Positions 33,151-52,899 of a stretch of DNA of 64,000 nucleotides are shown one piece after another. The translations under genes were made by a program, and so were the position numbers. Origin of the DNA: Cercis canadensis (taxonomy: Eukaryota; Streptophyta; Magnoliopsida; Fabales; Fabaceae); assembly GCA_003255065.1 (NCBI GenBank), contig QAOA01001508.1:1-64000 (forward strand). The letters run 5' to 3'. Within the stretch, counting starts at the first letter, position 1, and the number at the start of each line of letters is the position of its first letter. A model generated the notes under the pieces. The model was not told the origin of the DNA. It searched no databases and worked only from the letters and a program-made list of their open reading frames with translations.

Positions 33151-33629
33151 AGGCAGATTAGACATTTTTTAATTAAACAAAACTTAAATAAAGTTCGTTT
33201 GTGGTGCTATTCTCTAATTAAAATATAACATATGAATTATTTTTTATACATTAGCGCCACTTTATCCTCACCTATATTTTCTCCACTTAGCTAAAATTTT
33301 CTCCGTTAGAACGACACAATGACTCTTCAATTTTTTGCCTAATTCACCAATTCATTTCCGGCATGAAGATGAAGATCCTAAGATGCCCAATTCATTCTTC
33401 AACCAACATCGATTGATTATAGTGAGATCACCATATGAAGCGATAATATGCGTGCTATTCGAATATGGGTGAGATTTTTTCAAACTTGAAATGGTGAGAT
33501 CGATAGCGAAAACCTAGTATATGAAAACGGTGGTGAATAAGTGAGCTTGTAATGAGAGAGAGAGGAGGATGAGGATTTGATAGAGGAATAACGACTGGAG
33601 TTGGGAGTAAAGTTGAGAGAAGCTTTAGG

Positions 33630-34595
33630 TAGTGTTTGGTATCAGCTATCTTTTAAGATTTTTGGGAAAGTAAGGTGGGAATAAAACTTTCTCATGTTTG
33701 GTGCAAGAGATACAAAATTATTCCTAGAAATAAAAGATACATTGGAATGAAATTTATACACAAAATAGGAATAAAATTTTCCCATCTTAAGAGGTGGGAA
33801 TAAAACTTTCTTGGAAATGGAAGTACCAATGCCCAGCGCTAGACATTCTTTTTTGTGACATTACATATAAAAGTCTAATACCTCTCTCTTTCTCTATCTC
33901 CTCGCTTTCATTTCTACTCTTCTTCCTCCAACCATGGTTTCATCTACTTCCTATCTCTATGTATTTGTAGAGCAGTAGCTTCTCATCTTTGGAGTAGAAG
34001 TGAGCAAGCAGGGGCAACAAATTTGGGTGCCTCCGCATAAGCTTTTAGAAGTTCACCCATTTGAAATTTTGGTTCATTCTTAAAGAATATAAGCTCCTTT
34101 CTCTTTTCTACTGCCATGANTACTTCCTATCTCTATGTATTTGTAGAGCAGCAGCTTCTCATCTTTGGAGTAGAAGTGAGCAAGCAGGGGCAACAAATTT
34201 GGGTGCCTCCGCATAAGCTTTTAGAAGTTCACCCATTTGAAATTTTGGTTCATCCTTAAAGAATATAAGCTCCTTTCTCTTTTCTACTGCCATGATGTAC
34301 CTTCCCCTATTTTGAATTTGATTTTCCTTTTGGAATTTTCTTGTTTAGAACCAAGAAATTTGATATTTGTTTGTTTTTAATAATTTTGGTTAAGTAAAAT
34401 TTGGAGAGAGAGGGAGGGAGAGAGAGAAGGAGGGGGCCAAGGGATGCGGGGTAGGGGTTGAGAGAGAGAGAGAGAGAGGATATTATTTCTAGGAAAGTTG
34501 AGTGTTAATCAAACATGTGAATATCAACTTTCTTAGTAATTTCATTCTTGGGAATCTTGATTCCTAGGGAATAGGATAACTGGTATCAAACACCA
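33630..34595. mobile_element. hAT-like non-autonomous element with target-site duplication
   Basis: The left end TAGTGTTTGGTATCAG and the right end CTGGTATCAAACACCA are inverted repeats (14 of 16 match). Both flanks carry CTTTAGG (33623-33629 and 34596-34602), a 7-bp exact or 8-bp imperfect target duplication. There is no transposase. The interior includes GA-rich sequence near 34400-34480 and the N-flanked duplication at 33945-34295. TAGTG ends and a target duplication near 8 bp fit the hAT superfamily. Confidence 0.7.
33945..34295. repeat. About 175-bp direct repeat around a single N
   Basis: 33945-34119 and 34121-34295 both begin TACTTCCTATCTCTATGT and end CTACTGCCATGA. They differ at a couple of sites (GCAGTAGC/GCAGCAGC). 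The N at 34120 separates them. Probably an assembly join. Confidence 0.9.
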
Positions 34596-34603
34596 CTTTA
34601 GGG

Positions 34604-35072
34604 TTTGTTTGGGAGTTGAAGGAAAAATGAAGGGGAATGATACAAGAGGAAAAGGAGGGAAAGGAAAGGGAGGGAATGGGAGTGACTTTTCTCTCCCTTG
34701 TTTGAATAATTAAAATGAGCAAAGTGAGAGAAAAAGAAATGAAATAAATTAAAATTTATAAATTTACAAATTTATCATTTATTTATAAAATAAATATATT
34801 TAATATAACATTTAATAATATTATCTAAATAGTGTTTGAAAAAGAATTTAAAGAAATAAATAGAGGTATAATAGTAAACTACTTATATTTTCTCTCTAAA
34901 CCTCTCAAATTAGAGTAGCACAAAAGTGAAAGGAAAATAAGAATGTGAGGATTTAATGTTACTCATTGATTTTCTTATTTTTTTTAATCTTGAATTCCTA
35001 AAGAAAGGGACGCATCACATTTATTTCATTCATTTTCTCTTATTTTTTTTAATTTTAATTCTAAAACAAACC
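34604..35072. mobile_element. Possible second MITE
   Basis: GGTTTGTTTGGGAG near 34603 and ACAAACC near 35065 are short inverted ends around AT/GA-rich non-coding sequence. Ends of this kind are common in plant MITEs. Target-site duplication was not established. Confidence 0.3.
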
Positions 35073-35460
35073 ATTAAGAAGAAGTTGGAGGGATTAGAAA
35101 GGACTGTGAAATGAATTTGAAGGAAGAGGAAATGTTGGGGAAGCATCATTGGCGGCGGTGACAGTAGTGACAACAAAGATGGAGAAGGTGAACGGGCTAT
35201 ATCTAACCAAAAAAAAAAGAGTTAACCTAAAAGGGAGATAGAGGTGAGATAAGATAGCGTTGAGTTATGTAAAATAATTTTGGTGTTATATTTTAATTGA
35301 AGAACAGTTACAGTACCACTAACACTTAAAAAAATTTATCTAAATTTTATCTTTTTCAATTTTCGAATCCCCAAACAGACCCATTACCATTAAACCGCTT
35401 TTCGTTTTTTGTTTTCTTTAATTTTTTATTAAAAATAAAAAAGAAAAAAAATCCCTAAAT

Positions 35461-36005
35461 ATGAATATCTCAACAAAATCAAGCACCGCCGCTAACCAGC
35501 CCACCAATTCTCCGGTTCGCTTTAGGCGCTCCCCGTATCTTCCACTCCCTCTCCCCTTCCCTCTCTCTCTCTCTCTCTCTTCTCTCTCTGCTCAGCTCAC
35601 CGATCATTTTTCCCTATCCCTCTGGGATACGTCACAGTTTCCTGTTTGCTTTCCCTTGCTTCCTGGTTCGGTTGCTTTCCTTACTAATCTCAGATCCAGT
35701 TGTTGTCTAAACTGCATTCTCTAGCGAAATTTCCCTTCTTTTTTCGTTCTCCGGATTTAGGCCTTCGATTTTCTTTCAATCCTTACTCGCAATAGTTCGT
35801 TACATCGATTTTGTTCCTTTTCCGGACGTTTTTGTGGGTGTTTCTGGAGTTTTAGGGTTCCGATTCGCCGTTAATTCTGATTTTGAATCGTGGGTTTTGT
35901 TCTAAAAATTTGTTCACTGGGAACTTGTGGAGCTGTCGCTTAATTTTTGTTCGTTTCCTTTGAAACTATAGGTCTAAAAGAAAATTCCTTTTTTTAGTTG
36001 TTGAG
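35461..36005 (+). promoter_or_regulatory. Poly(A) polymerase leader with (CT)n tract
   Basis: The C/T-rich region with a CT dinucleotide run at about 35560-35584 lies just upstream of the poly(A) polymerase ATG. It looks like its 5' UTR and core promoter. An upstream ATG frame at 35461-35724 is not similar to any known protein and is best read as leader sequence. Confidence 0.4.
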
Positions 36006-40829
<4,824 letters not shown>

Positions 40830-42408
40830 GATCAGAAGTAGGAGCATGAGAGATCAGTAAGTAGGATAAGATGTCAAAATCATGGTGTGGAAACATGATG
40901 TAAAGACGAGGAGAAAGCCAGCAGTTCGGGTAAGTATGAATTTAATTGCTGGCTTTCATTTCTCTAATTTTTTTCAGGCTTGCACTGCAAATTTGGAAAT
41001 GTTTGGCTGAAGAGATCTGAGGATGCAACTTGCCATGTTAGCTGTACAGTTCAAAATCTTCCACGCGTTGTGGTGATTTTTTGTAAGTGGTGAACCTCTG
41101 TTTAGGGTTGCCAGGATACTCCCTGAACTTCATATGTAGTTTTCCTCTTCTTTCTTATGGCTGGGGGGATGGAGGGTTGGGTTTCTCCAATTAGAGTGTC
41201 TTTGTGGGAAGGGGGTTGGTTGGTTAAGCCAATAGCGATGATGGTATGTAGTATGTACTGCCTCTTCGGGAGGTTAGGATATCAACTTAAAAAGTGATAT
41301 GCTATTTAATTTAACCTTCTGTACATCTCTGCTTCGTTATGACATATAGACCGAGTGGGCGCTCTTCTGTCTTTTGTACATTTTTTCTTTCAACATTCCC
41401 AGTATATCTGTTCCTCAACATTGATGCCCCTTTATCACTCAAACCTGACAACTTTATAATAATGCCTTTCTGTGAACAAAGATTTAGTACATGTTCACAA
41501 CAAGTTAATAACTAACAACAGTTTCCCTTATGTTTTGAATTTACTGGTGTTTTAGTTAAAAAAGAACAAGGTTTACTCTGGGCATGTTCAAAGGAGAAAC
41601 AACTAAAATGTAAACACTCTTCAGAGCCAACTTCTACGCCCTTCTTCGCTGTCTGTCTTCGTTTGACGTACATGATAAATATCTGGGCGACAGGAAAACG
41701 CATGGAAGGTTTACATTTGTATTTGCAACTTCACTTTGGGCGAAACCGATTTACTCAAGTTTATAAAAAAGAAGGAAAATAATGGTTCGTTGCTGTCTCC
41801 AATCAATCAAATGACCTCCACGAACCAACAAGGAAACCATATATACGTCAGAACTCGAGGAACTGAAAGAGACTTTTTAACCCTTTTTTATTCGACCAAA
41901 CACAAAATATTAATTTAGCAAATAAAAAAAGTAAATTTTCTTTTCTGTTCTGCTTTTTTCTTCTTTTTCATTTTTCATGCACTTTACTAACAGATGGAGC
42001 TGTAGAATTTGACTCCATTTTCCTACGAACACAAGTTATTGTTCGGAGAGAGGAAGACAAATAAACGGAAGGATCAGAGGTTGTTTTTTTCACTCGCGTG
42101 CGGACAAGTTAGTTTCCTTTTTGTAAAAGGACTTATATTGTCCTTATAATAGTCGAATTTCCAACTATGTCCGTTTCTTGCAACCAAATTTACTCGCTTA
42201 GAATCTCTCATTCTCACTCGGTCCGGTCATGCCACCCAACGCAAACCTCCCTTCAAGTCAAGGCTTTCTTTCCTAATTAGCCGGAAATTCCTCTCAGATT
42301 TATATATATTCACACACATGTCTAAATAAACCACATCTAATTTTCTGGGTATCAATCTCCTTCTGCAAAGAGAGTCCTTTTTGATTTTGATTGTTCTGAA
42401 TAAACCAA
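40830..42408. other. Poly(A) polymerase 3' region and hexokinase upstream region
   Basis: The first 500 bases probably hold the poly(A) polymerase 3' UTR. The rest is the spacer and hexokinase promoter. Short frames at 41512-41703 (minus) and 41736-41918 (plus) show nothing recognisable. Confidence 0.45.
42299..42310 (+). promoter_or_regulatory. TATA box of the hexokinase gene
   Basis: ATTTATATATATTC lies about 100 bp upstream of the hexokinase start codon, leaving a C/A-rich leader of typical length. Confidence 0.5.
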
Positions 42409-46182
<3,774 letters not shown>

Positions 46183-49100
46183 TAATGGTCAGAGTCTTGG
46201 GGCTTGTATCAGTTTTTCATTGTTGACACCATTACCAATTCGTGGCTTTTGCTGCCTTGGGAAGCTCAACTTGTACATGTATCCCTTGAGGCAGTTTGCA
46301 AGACTTATACCATTTCTTTGCATTCATTTTTATATTATAGACCATTGTTTTACTCTTACATTATTAGTCCTCACATTTCTCACCTTTGGCACTGGGGGTC
46401 TCTCCATTTTTGTTAGGAGACTGTTTTGTGTAAATTCTTGGATTAAGTACTTGCAAATGTATAAGAGTGGGGCCTGGAATTGCTTTGCCCCCCCTCCCCC
46501 TTCTCCCTCTTGTTCACTATACTGAACAGAATAAATTGGTGAGTATTATTTATATTCTTTAATTTAATAAGCTCTAATTCTGCTTCCCATTCTCTTTGTC
46601 ATTAGACATGATTTACTAATTGTTTCATTTTGAAAGTAAAAGTGATTGTCCTTCACTTTAAGGATCCTTGAATCTTGATTGATGCATCAATTATATACTT
46701 GTTCATTGATTAACATGTATATTACAAAATATAGAAAATGCTTTTCAGAATTTTCTTTTTCATCAAACAGACGTGAGTAATGTTATTTTCCTCCTTGTCG
46801 TGGGTTTTGTTGAACATGTCATTATTTCAATATAGATTAAAGTTTGACTCTTGCAGCTTATAGAACATGATAAATACGTTTCTTAAAGTAGAAGATGGTA
46901 TAGAGATAAGTGGTGAGGAATGGTAGTGGTTAGTACGACATGAATTGCATGGAAAACAACATTGATATGATTCCATTTTTGAAAAGAAATAAAACTATTG
47001 CTTAATAATGCACATCATATTATGTTGTCGTAGGCCGAGTGTAAATACAATATACAGTATAAACAACAATTAATAATAATGTTATTGATTTTTTTTTAAA
47101 AAAAACAATTAATTTTATGATTTGAATAGAAGTTTTTTTAAGATTAAAACATGATTTAATAATTAAGAATTTGAAAACAACAATACCACGTTGCTTTATG
47201 TGGATATATGCAGGCTCTTGTCATTCATAATTATAATTACTTGAAATTATTCGAAAGATCAGTTCCCCATAGGATAGGAATATTACATGTACAAATTGTG
47301 GTATGACATGTTTTTACGAAGAGAAATGCTTTTACAAATTACCTAACGTGACATTATATATCACACTATAGTTAAGGTGTCAAAATTTTAACAGTATATA
47401 AAAAAAGTTTAAGTGAGTTCAATGAAACTTAAGACTATGTAATATGCATTAATGTGATAATTTGACATTAAGCAATCAGTGTAACTGTATATAGTATTAT
47501 TCTTTTTTGGATTTTTTTGTTTGTTTATAAATCTTGTCTTTTTTTTTTTAAAAAAAAAACAAAGCATAAGAGATTCTAAAGTAGTAAAAAGAATACATAC
47601 AAAGGAATAAAGGCGATAGTGATTATCTTTTGACCAAAAAGGGCTTCCCCATTGGAATACTTAATTATATTGGAGAAAGTGCCCCAAATTGTTGCCATCT
47701 TCTCCTTTGTTTTCTATTAGTCCACAGAGAAATGAAACCCTATTTGACATTTTTGAGAACCTTAACCCACTTGCAGGGATTGGAGATTAATGGGAAAGAA
47801 AAAAAATACAGGCAATATAAGTATAATTAATATATGTGGAAGTAACTAGTCTTTGTCAAGCAGTCAATTACGTTTATCATCACCACTTAACAAAATCTTA
47901 ATTCTCACCATTGGAACATATAGAGGGTGATGTGGCATATTGCATATTAAAGCGCAAATCACTCCAAACAATTAGAAAAAGTTTAAATTAAATGGAGAGT
48001 TATCCAATTGATTTTCTTAAATTGAATTGAATGTTAACAGCATCATAACTTCATCAATCATTGCAGGTAGTGAATCTTTTTCTCTAGAGAAGAGTTCTTT
48101 ATTCTCCAAGTCGAAGATATGGTTTTAAGCCCCTGCATATATATATAGTCTGAAGAATACAAATAGAAAACTATAATATATATATATTTTTTTAAAAAAA
48201 AATGAAATGGTTCCCACTTACACTTATATCATTACTTCTTTGGCTAAGAATATAGGAAGGGTCGGGTCAGAGAAGAAAAGTTACCAATTGGTGATCCATT
48301 ATTAGTTCATATATACAAGCACAAGCAAAGACCTCTTCTCTCCCACTCAACAAAGCCTGTTTCTCTCTATTTTCATGGCTACAGAACCTTTTCTCTCTCA
48401 AAGAATCCTCCGGCTATGGTGGATCCAAGTTCGAAGGTGGCAGAAAACAAGGTGAATCAGGCTTTGTATCTCTCACTTGATTATACTGTCTACAGCTATG
48501 GCACACAGGCTGAAGCCAGGCAAATTACTGAGGAAGTTATACTTAATAATTAAGTAGGTATTTTTGTTACAATTTTCACCAAGTAACAGATCATGAGATT
48601 GCTTTTCTCCAGTTATTTACCTTCAAAATAAAGCATGTTATTTATATAACCAAGATATATGATTATGCAGAATTAACTCTAGTAGAGATATGAATAGAAG
48701 CTATTACAATCGTGAGTGTATAAACAACTTGAATCAACTTCATACTTTGATCTTTCATGTTTTACCCTTTTTTGGGTGGATATGTTTGTCCGTTTATGAG
48801 ATATTGGGTTTCATTTGTTGCAGATTCATATTTGTGTAAAAATATAAAAAAAAATAAAAAGATTTATTTTTATATTCTTATGAATCTTGATATGTATATA
48901 TTTTTGCTTATATATATATTGATATGTATTGGTTTACTCATACAATTGTGTCTGTGAATTGCTATAAGAACTCATCCTACTTTTTGTTGTTGTTGTTTCC
49001 TCAGAACGGTTGAGTTTTGCTAGATTACGCTTGCAAAGTTTGAATTAAAATTTCCATTTGCTTTTAATTAACCATCTTGCATGGATAACAAGATCGATCT

Positions 49101-50722
49101 TTACATTTTGGATTTCTCTAATAATCATGGATTAGGACTAAAAGGCAGTGATTAATATCATGTTTCCCTTCTTATTCACAGTCGTTCTTTTTAACTCAAA
49201 CTCTTCTCGTTTCTTTTTGTGGCTTTCATATTACTTCTCTGCATAATGGTGTAAGAGAAGAAATTTCAAAGAGCAAAATAGAAAGTGCTAGTGAACATTC
49301 TTTAGATGAAGTTAAAATGTTGTAGATAGTTTGCAGGATTTGGAAGTGAGAGAAGGTTAACACTGTAAAATGTTAAGCCGCAAGAATTATGAGATTTGAC
49401 TTTTGAGATCTCAGATTTAGAAACATCTTGGCGTTTTGTCTCTAATTAAGCAGCGATATATTACACTTAAACATTTATATTTCTTTTTACATATGCATAT
49501 ATAGTAATATTTGAGTTTTATTATTGAACCATAACTAGTTCCACTTTAAATTCACATAATTTTTTTTTTTTTATATAACTCAAATTTTTCTACACCTCTT
49601 AAGTGTATTATTTTTGTCACATAATATATTAAATAACATGAGAAAGAAAGGAGGGACACAGGGTTTTAGACAGAAAGAAAGAAGAAATAAATAGAAAGAG
49701 AGAGTGGGGGTGCAAGGATTAAGTATTTTTAATGCAGTGTACCAAAAATTATGTGATATGACAAAAACTTACTGAACACAAAGTCACAAAGTATGAATGT
49801 ATTTTTAACATATATACATTTAACTAATAAATACCCATAAAAATCAAATTTTTAAGTGCAAAATGAGTTTGACATTTGTTTTTAACAACAAAAAAAAAGG
49901 CCTAAACACCAAACAAGAACATATATTTTGAACGTAAATCTTTAATTGAATGTTCATAAAAATAAGTTTTTCACATAAATCATGACCATTATTTCCATTA
50001 GGTTGCAAGAGGTAACTACGGCAAAAATAATACCATAAAGAATGACATGTACTTAATTTCCATTCCAATTACCAAAGGATTGAGAACACTCAACGTTAAA
50101 TGCCAATAGACACATAAATAATGTAGAAATTAAATAAAAATTAAGTAGTGTTGAATCAGTCTTAATTGAGTAACTGGTGACTTTTTTCTTAATTTGTTAA
50201 TTAGTTAAGCTTTTACAGTCGCATAAGATGATAGTTTCACGTCAAATATATATAACAAAAAAGGGAGAAAAAAAAAAAAAGTAAGCAAATTTCCTCTATA
50301 GTTAAAAGTGATGAAAACTATTTCCATCCTCATGCAAAAACTTGGCCACCGCATATGATGTTAGTGTCTAACCATTTTTTCTTTTAAAAATAATTAACTA
50401 GATTAATTGTGTTATAACCAAGCTTCGCCATTTTGATTCATGTTTTATACGTGATGAAACGAATTTATGGGCTATGATATGCATAACATAAGCATGATTA
50501 TCACCACAACAAATCTTTCATACAATTTAGCTCTTAATTATTAGATAGCTTCTTGCGATTCTGTCTACACCTTCTCATCTCAGCTTCTCAAAGCATATAT
50601 ATAATAAAGGGTAGAATGGATCATACTCGATCTTATTAAATAACATAGAGAAACATTGTTATTACATTTTCTAAACAGTGTCTTATATAGGAGATTAACA
50701 TAACAACAGAGAATTATTTGTT
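46183..50722. other. Hexokinase 3' region and long AT-rich spacer
   Basis: The hexokinase 3' UTR probably ends by about 46550. The rest is AT-rich, with poly-A/T runs and no recognised family. A promoter-like patch with two small frames lies at 48300-48555. GA-rich sequence occurs at about 49640-49710. Confidence 0.5.
48375..48553 (+). other. Candidate small gene, unidentified
   Basis: A TATA-like TCATATATACAAG (about 48306-48318) and a C/T-rich leader precede ATG at 48375. That frame gives 26 codons ending at 48455, rich in Arg and Trp. A second ATG at 48416 in another frame gives 45 codons to 48553. AAG/GTGAAT at 48450 could be a splice donor. No family is recognised. It could be a short peptide gene, the first exon of a gene not seen, or a non-coding transcript. 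Confidence 0.2.
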
Positions 50723-51166
50723 TCAATTCTCGTAGCAGGAATCCACATAGCCACTCACTTCACTTGCATCTGCCACACCAAATCAATGTAGAAAGGACTA
50801 TTATTTTCAGTGTAAAAGGTTAAGTCATTTTCAATTATAAAATAAAAAAATAATTAGTACTGAAAATGCAATGAAAAACCAAAACTAAAATAAAAAGAGG
50901 GAAAGAAAAAAGTAAGATGTTTTTATACCAGTAGTGTTGGCATCTGTAAACTTGGAAAGAGCACAACCACGAGTACAGTTATAGAGAGTATCGGAGGGCT
51001 TGATTTCGCATTTCAGAAGACGAGACTGAGACAAAGCATGCAAGAAATTGGCTTAAGCTTTAGCTTCAGAAAGCAACGTATAGCACACTTGGGAGCACAA
51101 CTATCATCATCAGCTTGTGCTATGGCTACCATAACAAGGATCATCACCACCCGCCACTTTCTTCAT
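50723..51166 (-). pseudogene. Frameshifted copy of the thionin-like gene
   Basis: Inverse-strand exons 51166-50929 and 50769-50723 match the intact gene at 52.4-52.8 kb, including the intron position and the final GYVDSCY block. Compared with that gene, two bases are missing in the signal-peptide part and one more in the middle after CLS. Together these disrupt the frame. The Pro-rich linker after the signal peptide is also shorter. Upstream it keeps a good TATA box (CCTATAAATTAG, minus strand, about 51257-51268). It may be transcribed, but it should not give the full protein unless the base losses are assembly errors. Confidence 0.75.
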
Positions 51167-51256
51167 TCCACTTCCTACCATAGTTCCTCCCTTATTAGCC
51201 AGTCTCTTCTCACTTTAATTTGGTGTTTCATGTTTGAAGTTGAATATAAAACTCTA

Positions 51257-51268
51257 ATTTATAGGCAA
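51257..51268 (-). promoter_or_regulatory. TATA box of the thionin-like pseudogene
   Basis: On the minus strand CCTATAAATTAG lies about 95 bp above the pseudogene ATG. The aligned site of the intact paralogue at about 52867-52878 reads CCATAAGTAAG, a weaker match. Confidence 0.4.
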
Positions 51269-52375
51269 GGAACCCTTTGCCATGTATAGTACGTAAATAA
51301 ATAATGCCTTTGATTTCTCTACGTAATTGTGAGTGATTCCAACAGATATTGATGTCCCCATCACACAAAGTATGGCCAGGTTGATAGTTAGCAGTAAATT
51401 GGGATTGCCCCAACACCAACACCAACACCAAAACTTGCAAGATTTTGGTTCTGAAATGGAGCATTCTATCATCCTTAACCAAAACTGGGTAATTAGTCAC
51501 AAGTTTTTATAGCTACTAACTATCATGGTTCTTAGATTGAAGTCTAATGTGTCTTTCAATTAGTTCCAAATTAACGGATTTCTCTACCTCTTGGGCAATA
51601 CAAGAAATTGCTTCGAGTTTCCTGGAGTTTTCAATCAAAGAAAATTCAGATCACGTTTGTTGTTGATGGTGCATGCATGGCCTATAACTTGTTCAGATTT
51701 ATTCCTCTGTAAAATCAATAGCAATATTCTAATTATGCATTTTTTATTTAATTTAATAATCATATATTTTCAATAAATATAAATAAAATCTGATCATAAT
51801 TGAAGGGTTCATGACCACTTAATAATGGACCTTGCTTAGATAAAGCCCAGTCAAAATATGAGTTGCCATCTTGACTTGAGCCTGGCCCTAATTTGTAAGT
51901 GTTTATTTTAAGTATGGGCAGCTATCATGAACAGTGAAGTACTTGTTAGTCCTGACTATTTGAAAAGAAGGGAAATGTGTAACTAGAAAATTAACAATTT
52001 TACTGAAATGACTTGAAGATCTACTAAACACTACCAGCACCACTATCAAAATCTGTTTCATTGAAGGTTCATTATTAACAATTTTGGAGGTTCATTGATT
52101 GGTTATTAATTAGAACCATCAACAATTTTCGTAAGCTTGAAATCCCAATAAAAATCACTAAAGCGGAAAAAGTAACGGTAAAAGAGCTCAAACAAATTTG
52201 CGGCAAGAAAAGGAAATGAACATGGATTGAAAAAAAAAAGCGATAAAAAGGACAGAATCAATGGATACCTTTTATTAAATAGAGCTTAGAGAAATGTGAA
52301 TACTGCATTCTCTTGTTTCTTCCATTACATTTTGCATTATTGTCTCATCAAAGAGATTAAAATAAAAACAGAGAA

Positions 52376-52799
52376 TTAATTCTTGCAGCTCTGGTAACAG
52401 GAATCCACATATCCTTCAACTTCACTTTCATCTGCCACATCAACATTAAATACATGTAATTTAGTACTGAAAATACAAGGAAAAACCAAAGAAAGTAATA
52501 AGAATGTGCATATAAAATATACCAGTGTTGGCATCAGTGGATTTGGAGAGAGCACAAGCACTAGTGCAGTTATAGAGAGCATTAGAGGGCATGAGTTTGC
52601 AGTGTAGAAGACAGAGAGTGAAACAAAGCGCATAAGAAGCTGGATGAAGCCTTAACTTGAGCAAGCAACGTAATGCACACCTGCGTTTACAATGAGGCTT
52701 TGGAGGTGCAGGAGCACCTTCTACTAAGGAATCTCCAACATCAGCTTCTGCTATGCCTACCATCACAATCATCATCGTCACCACAACCACTTTCTTCAT
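52376..52799 (-). CDS. Small secreted Cys-rich protein (thionin-like family)
   Basis: Two exons, 52799-52523 and 52431-52376, give 110 residues. The N-terminus is Met-Lys-Lys plus a hydrophobic stretch ending near AEA, a clear signal peptide. A short Pro-rich linker follows, then ten cysteines arranged C-x3-C-x3-C, then C-x3-C-x3-C, C-x3-C and C-x3-C. This paired spacing and the length resemble plant thionin-like proteins, which are secreted and often linked to defence or reproduction. The exact activity is unknown. The donor ACTG/GTATAT and acceptor GGCAG/ATG are conserved in the broken neighbouring copy on the same strand 1.2 kb away, so this is a tandem duplication. Family assignment rests on Cys pattern and architecture. 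Confidence 0.75.
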
Positions 52800-52899
52800 T
52801 CTCTTTTCTCTTTTATCACACTTGTTAACTTTGCTCTTTCTTGTTTGCAGCTCAACACAAAACCCTTACTTATGGCCTTGGAACCTCTCCCAGATAAGT

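Noticed and set aside
51254..51472. Repeated Cys-Trp stretch on the minus strand
   Set aside because: It is produced by the ACCAAC repeat, not by a Cys-rich peptide family.
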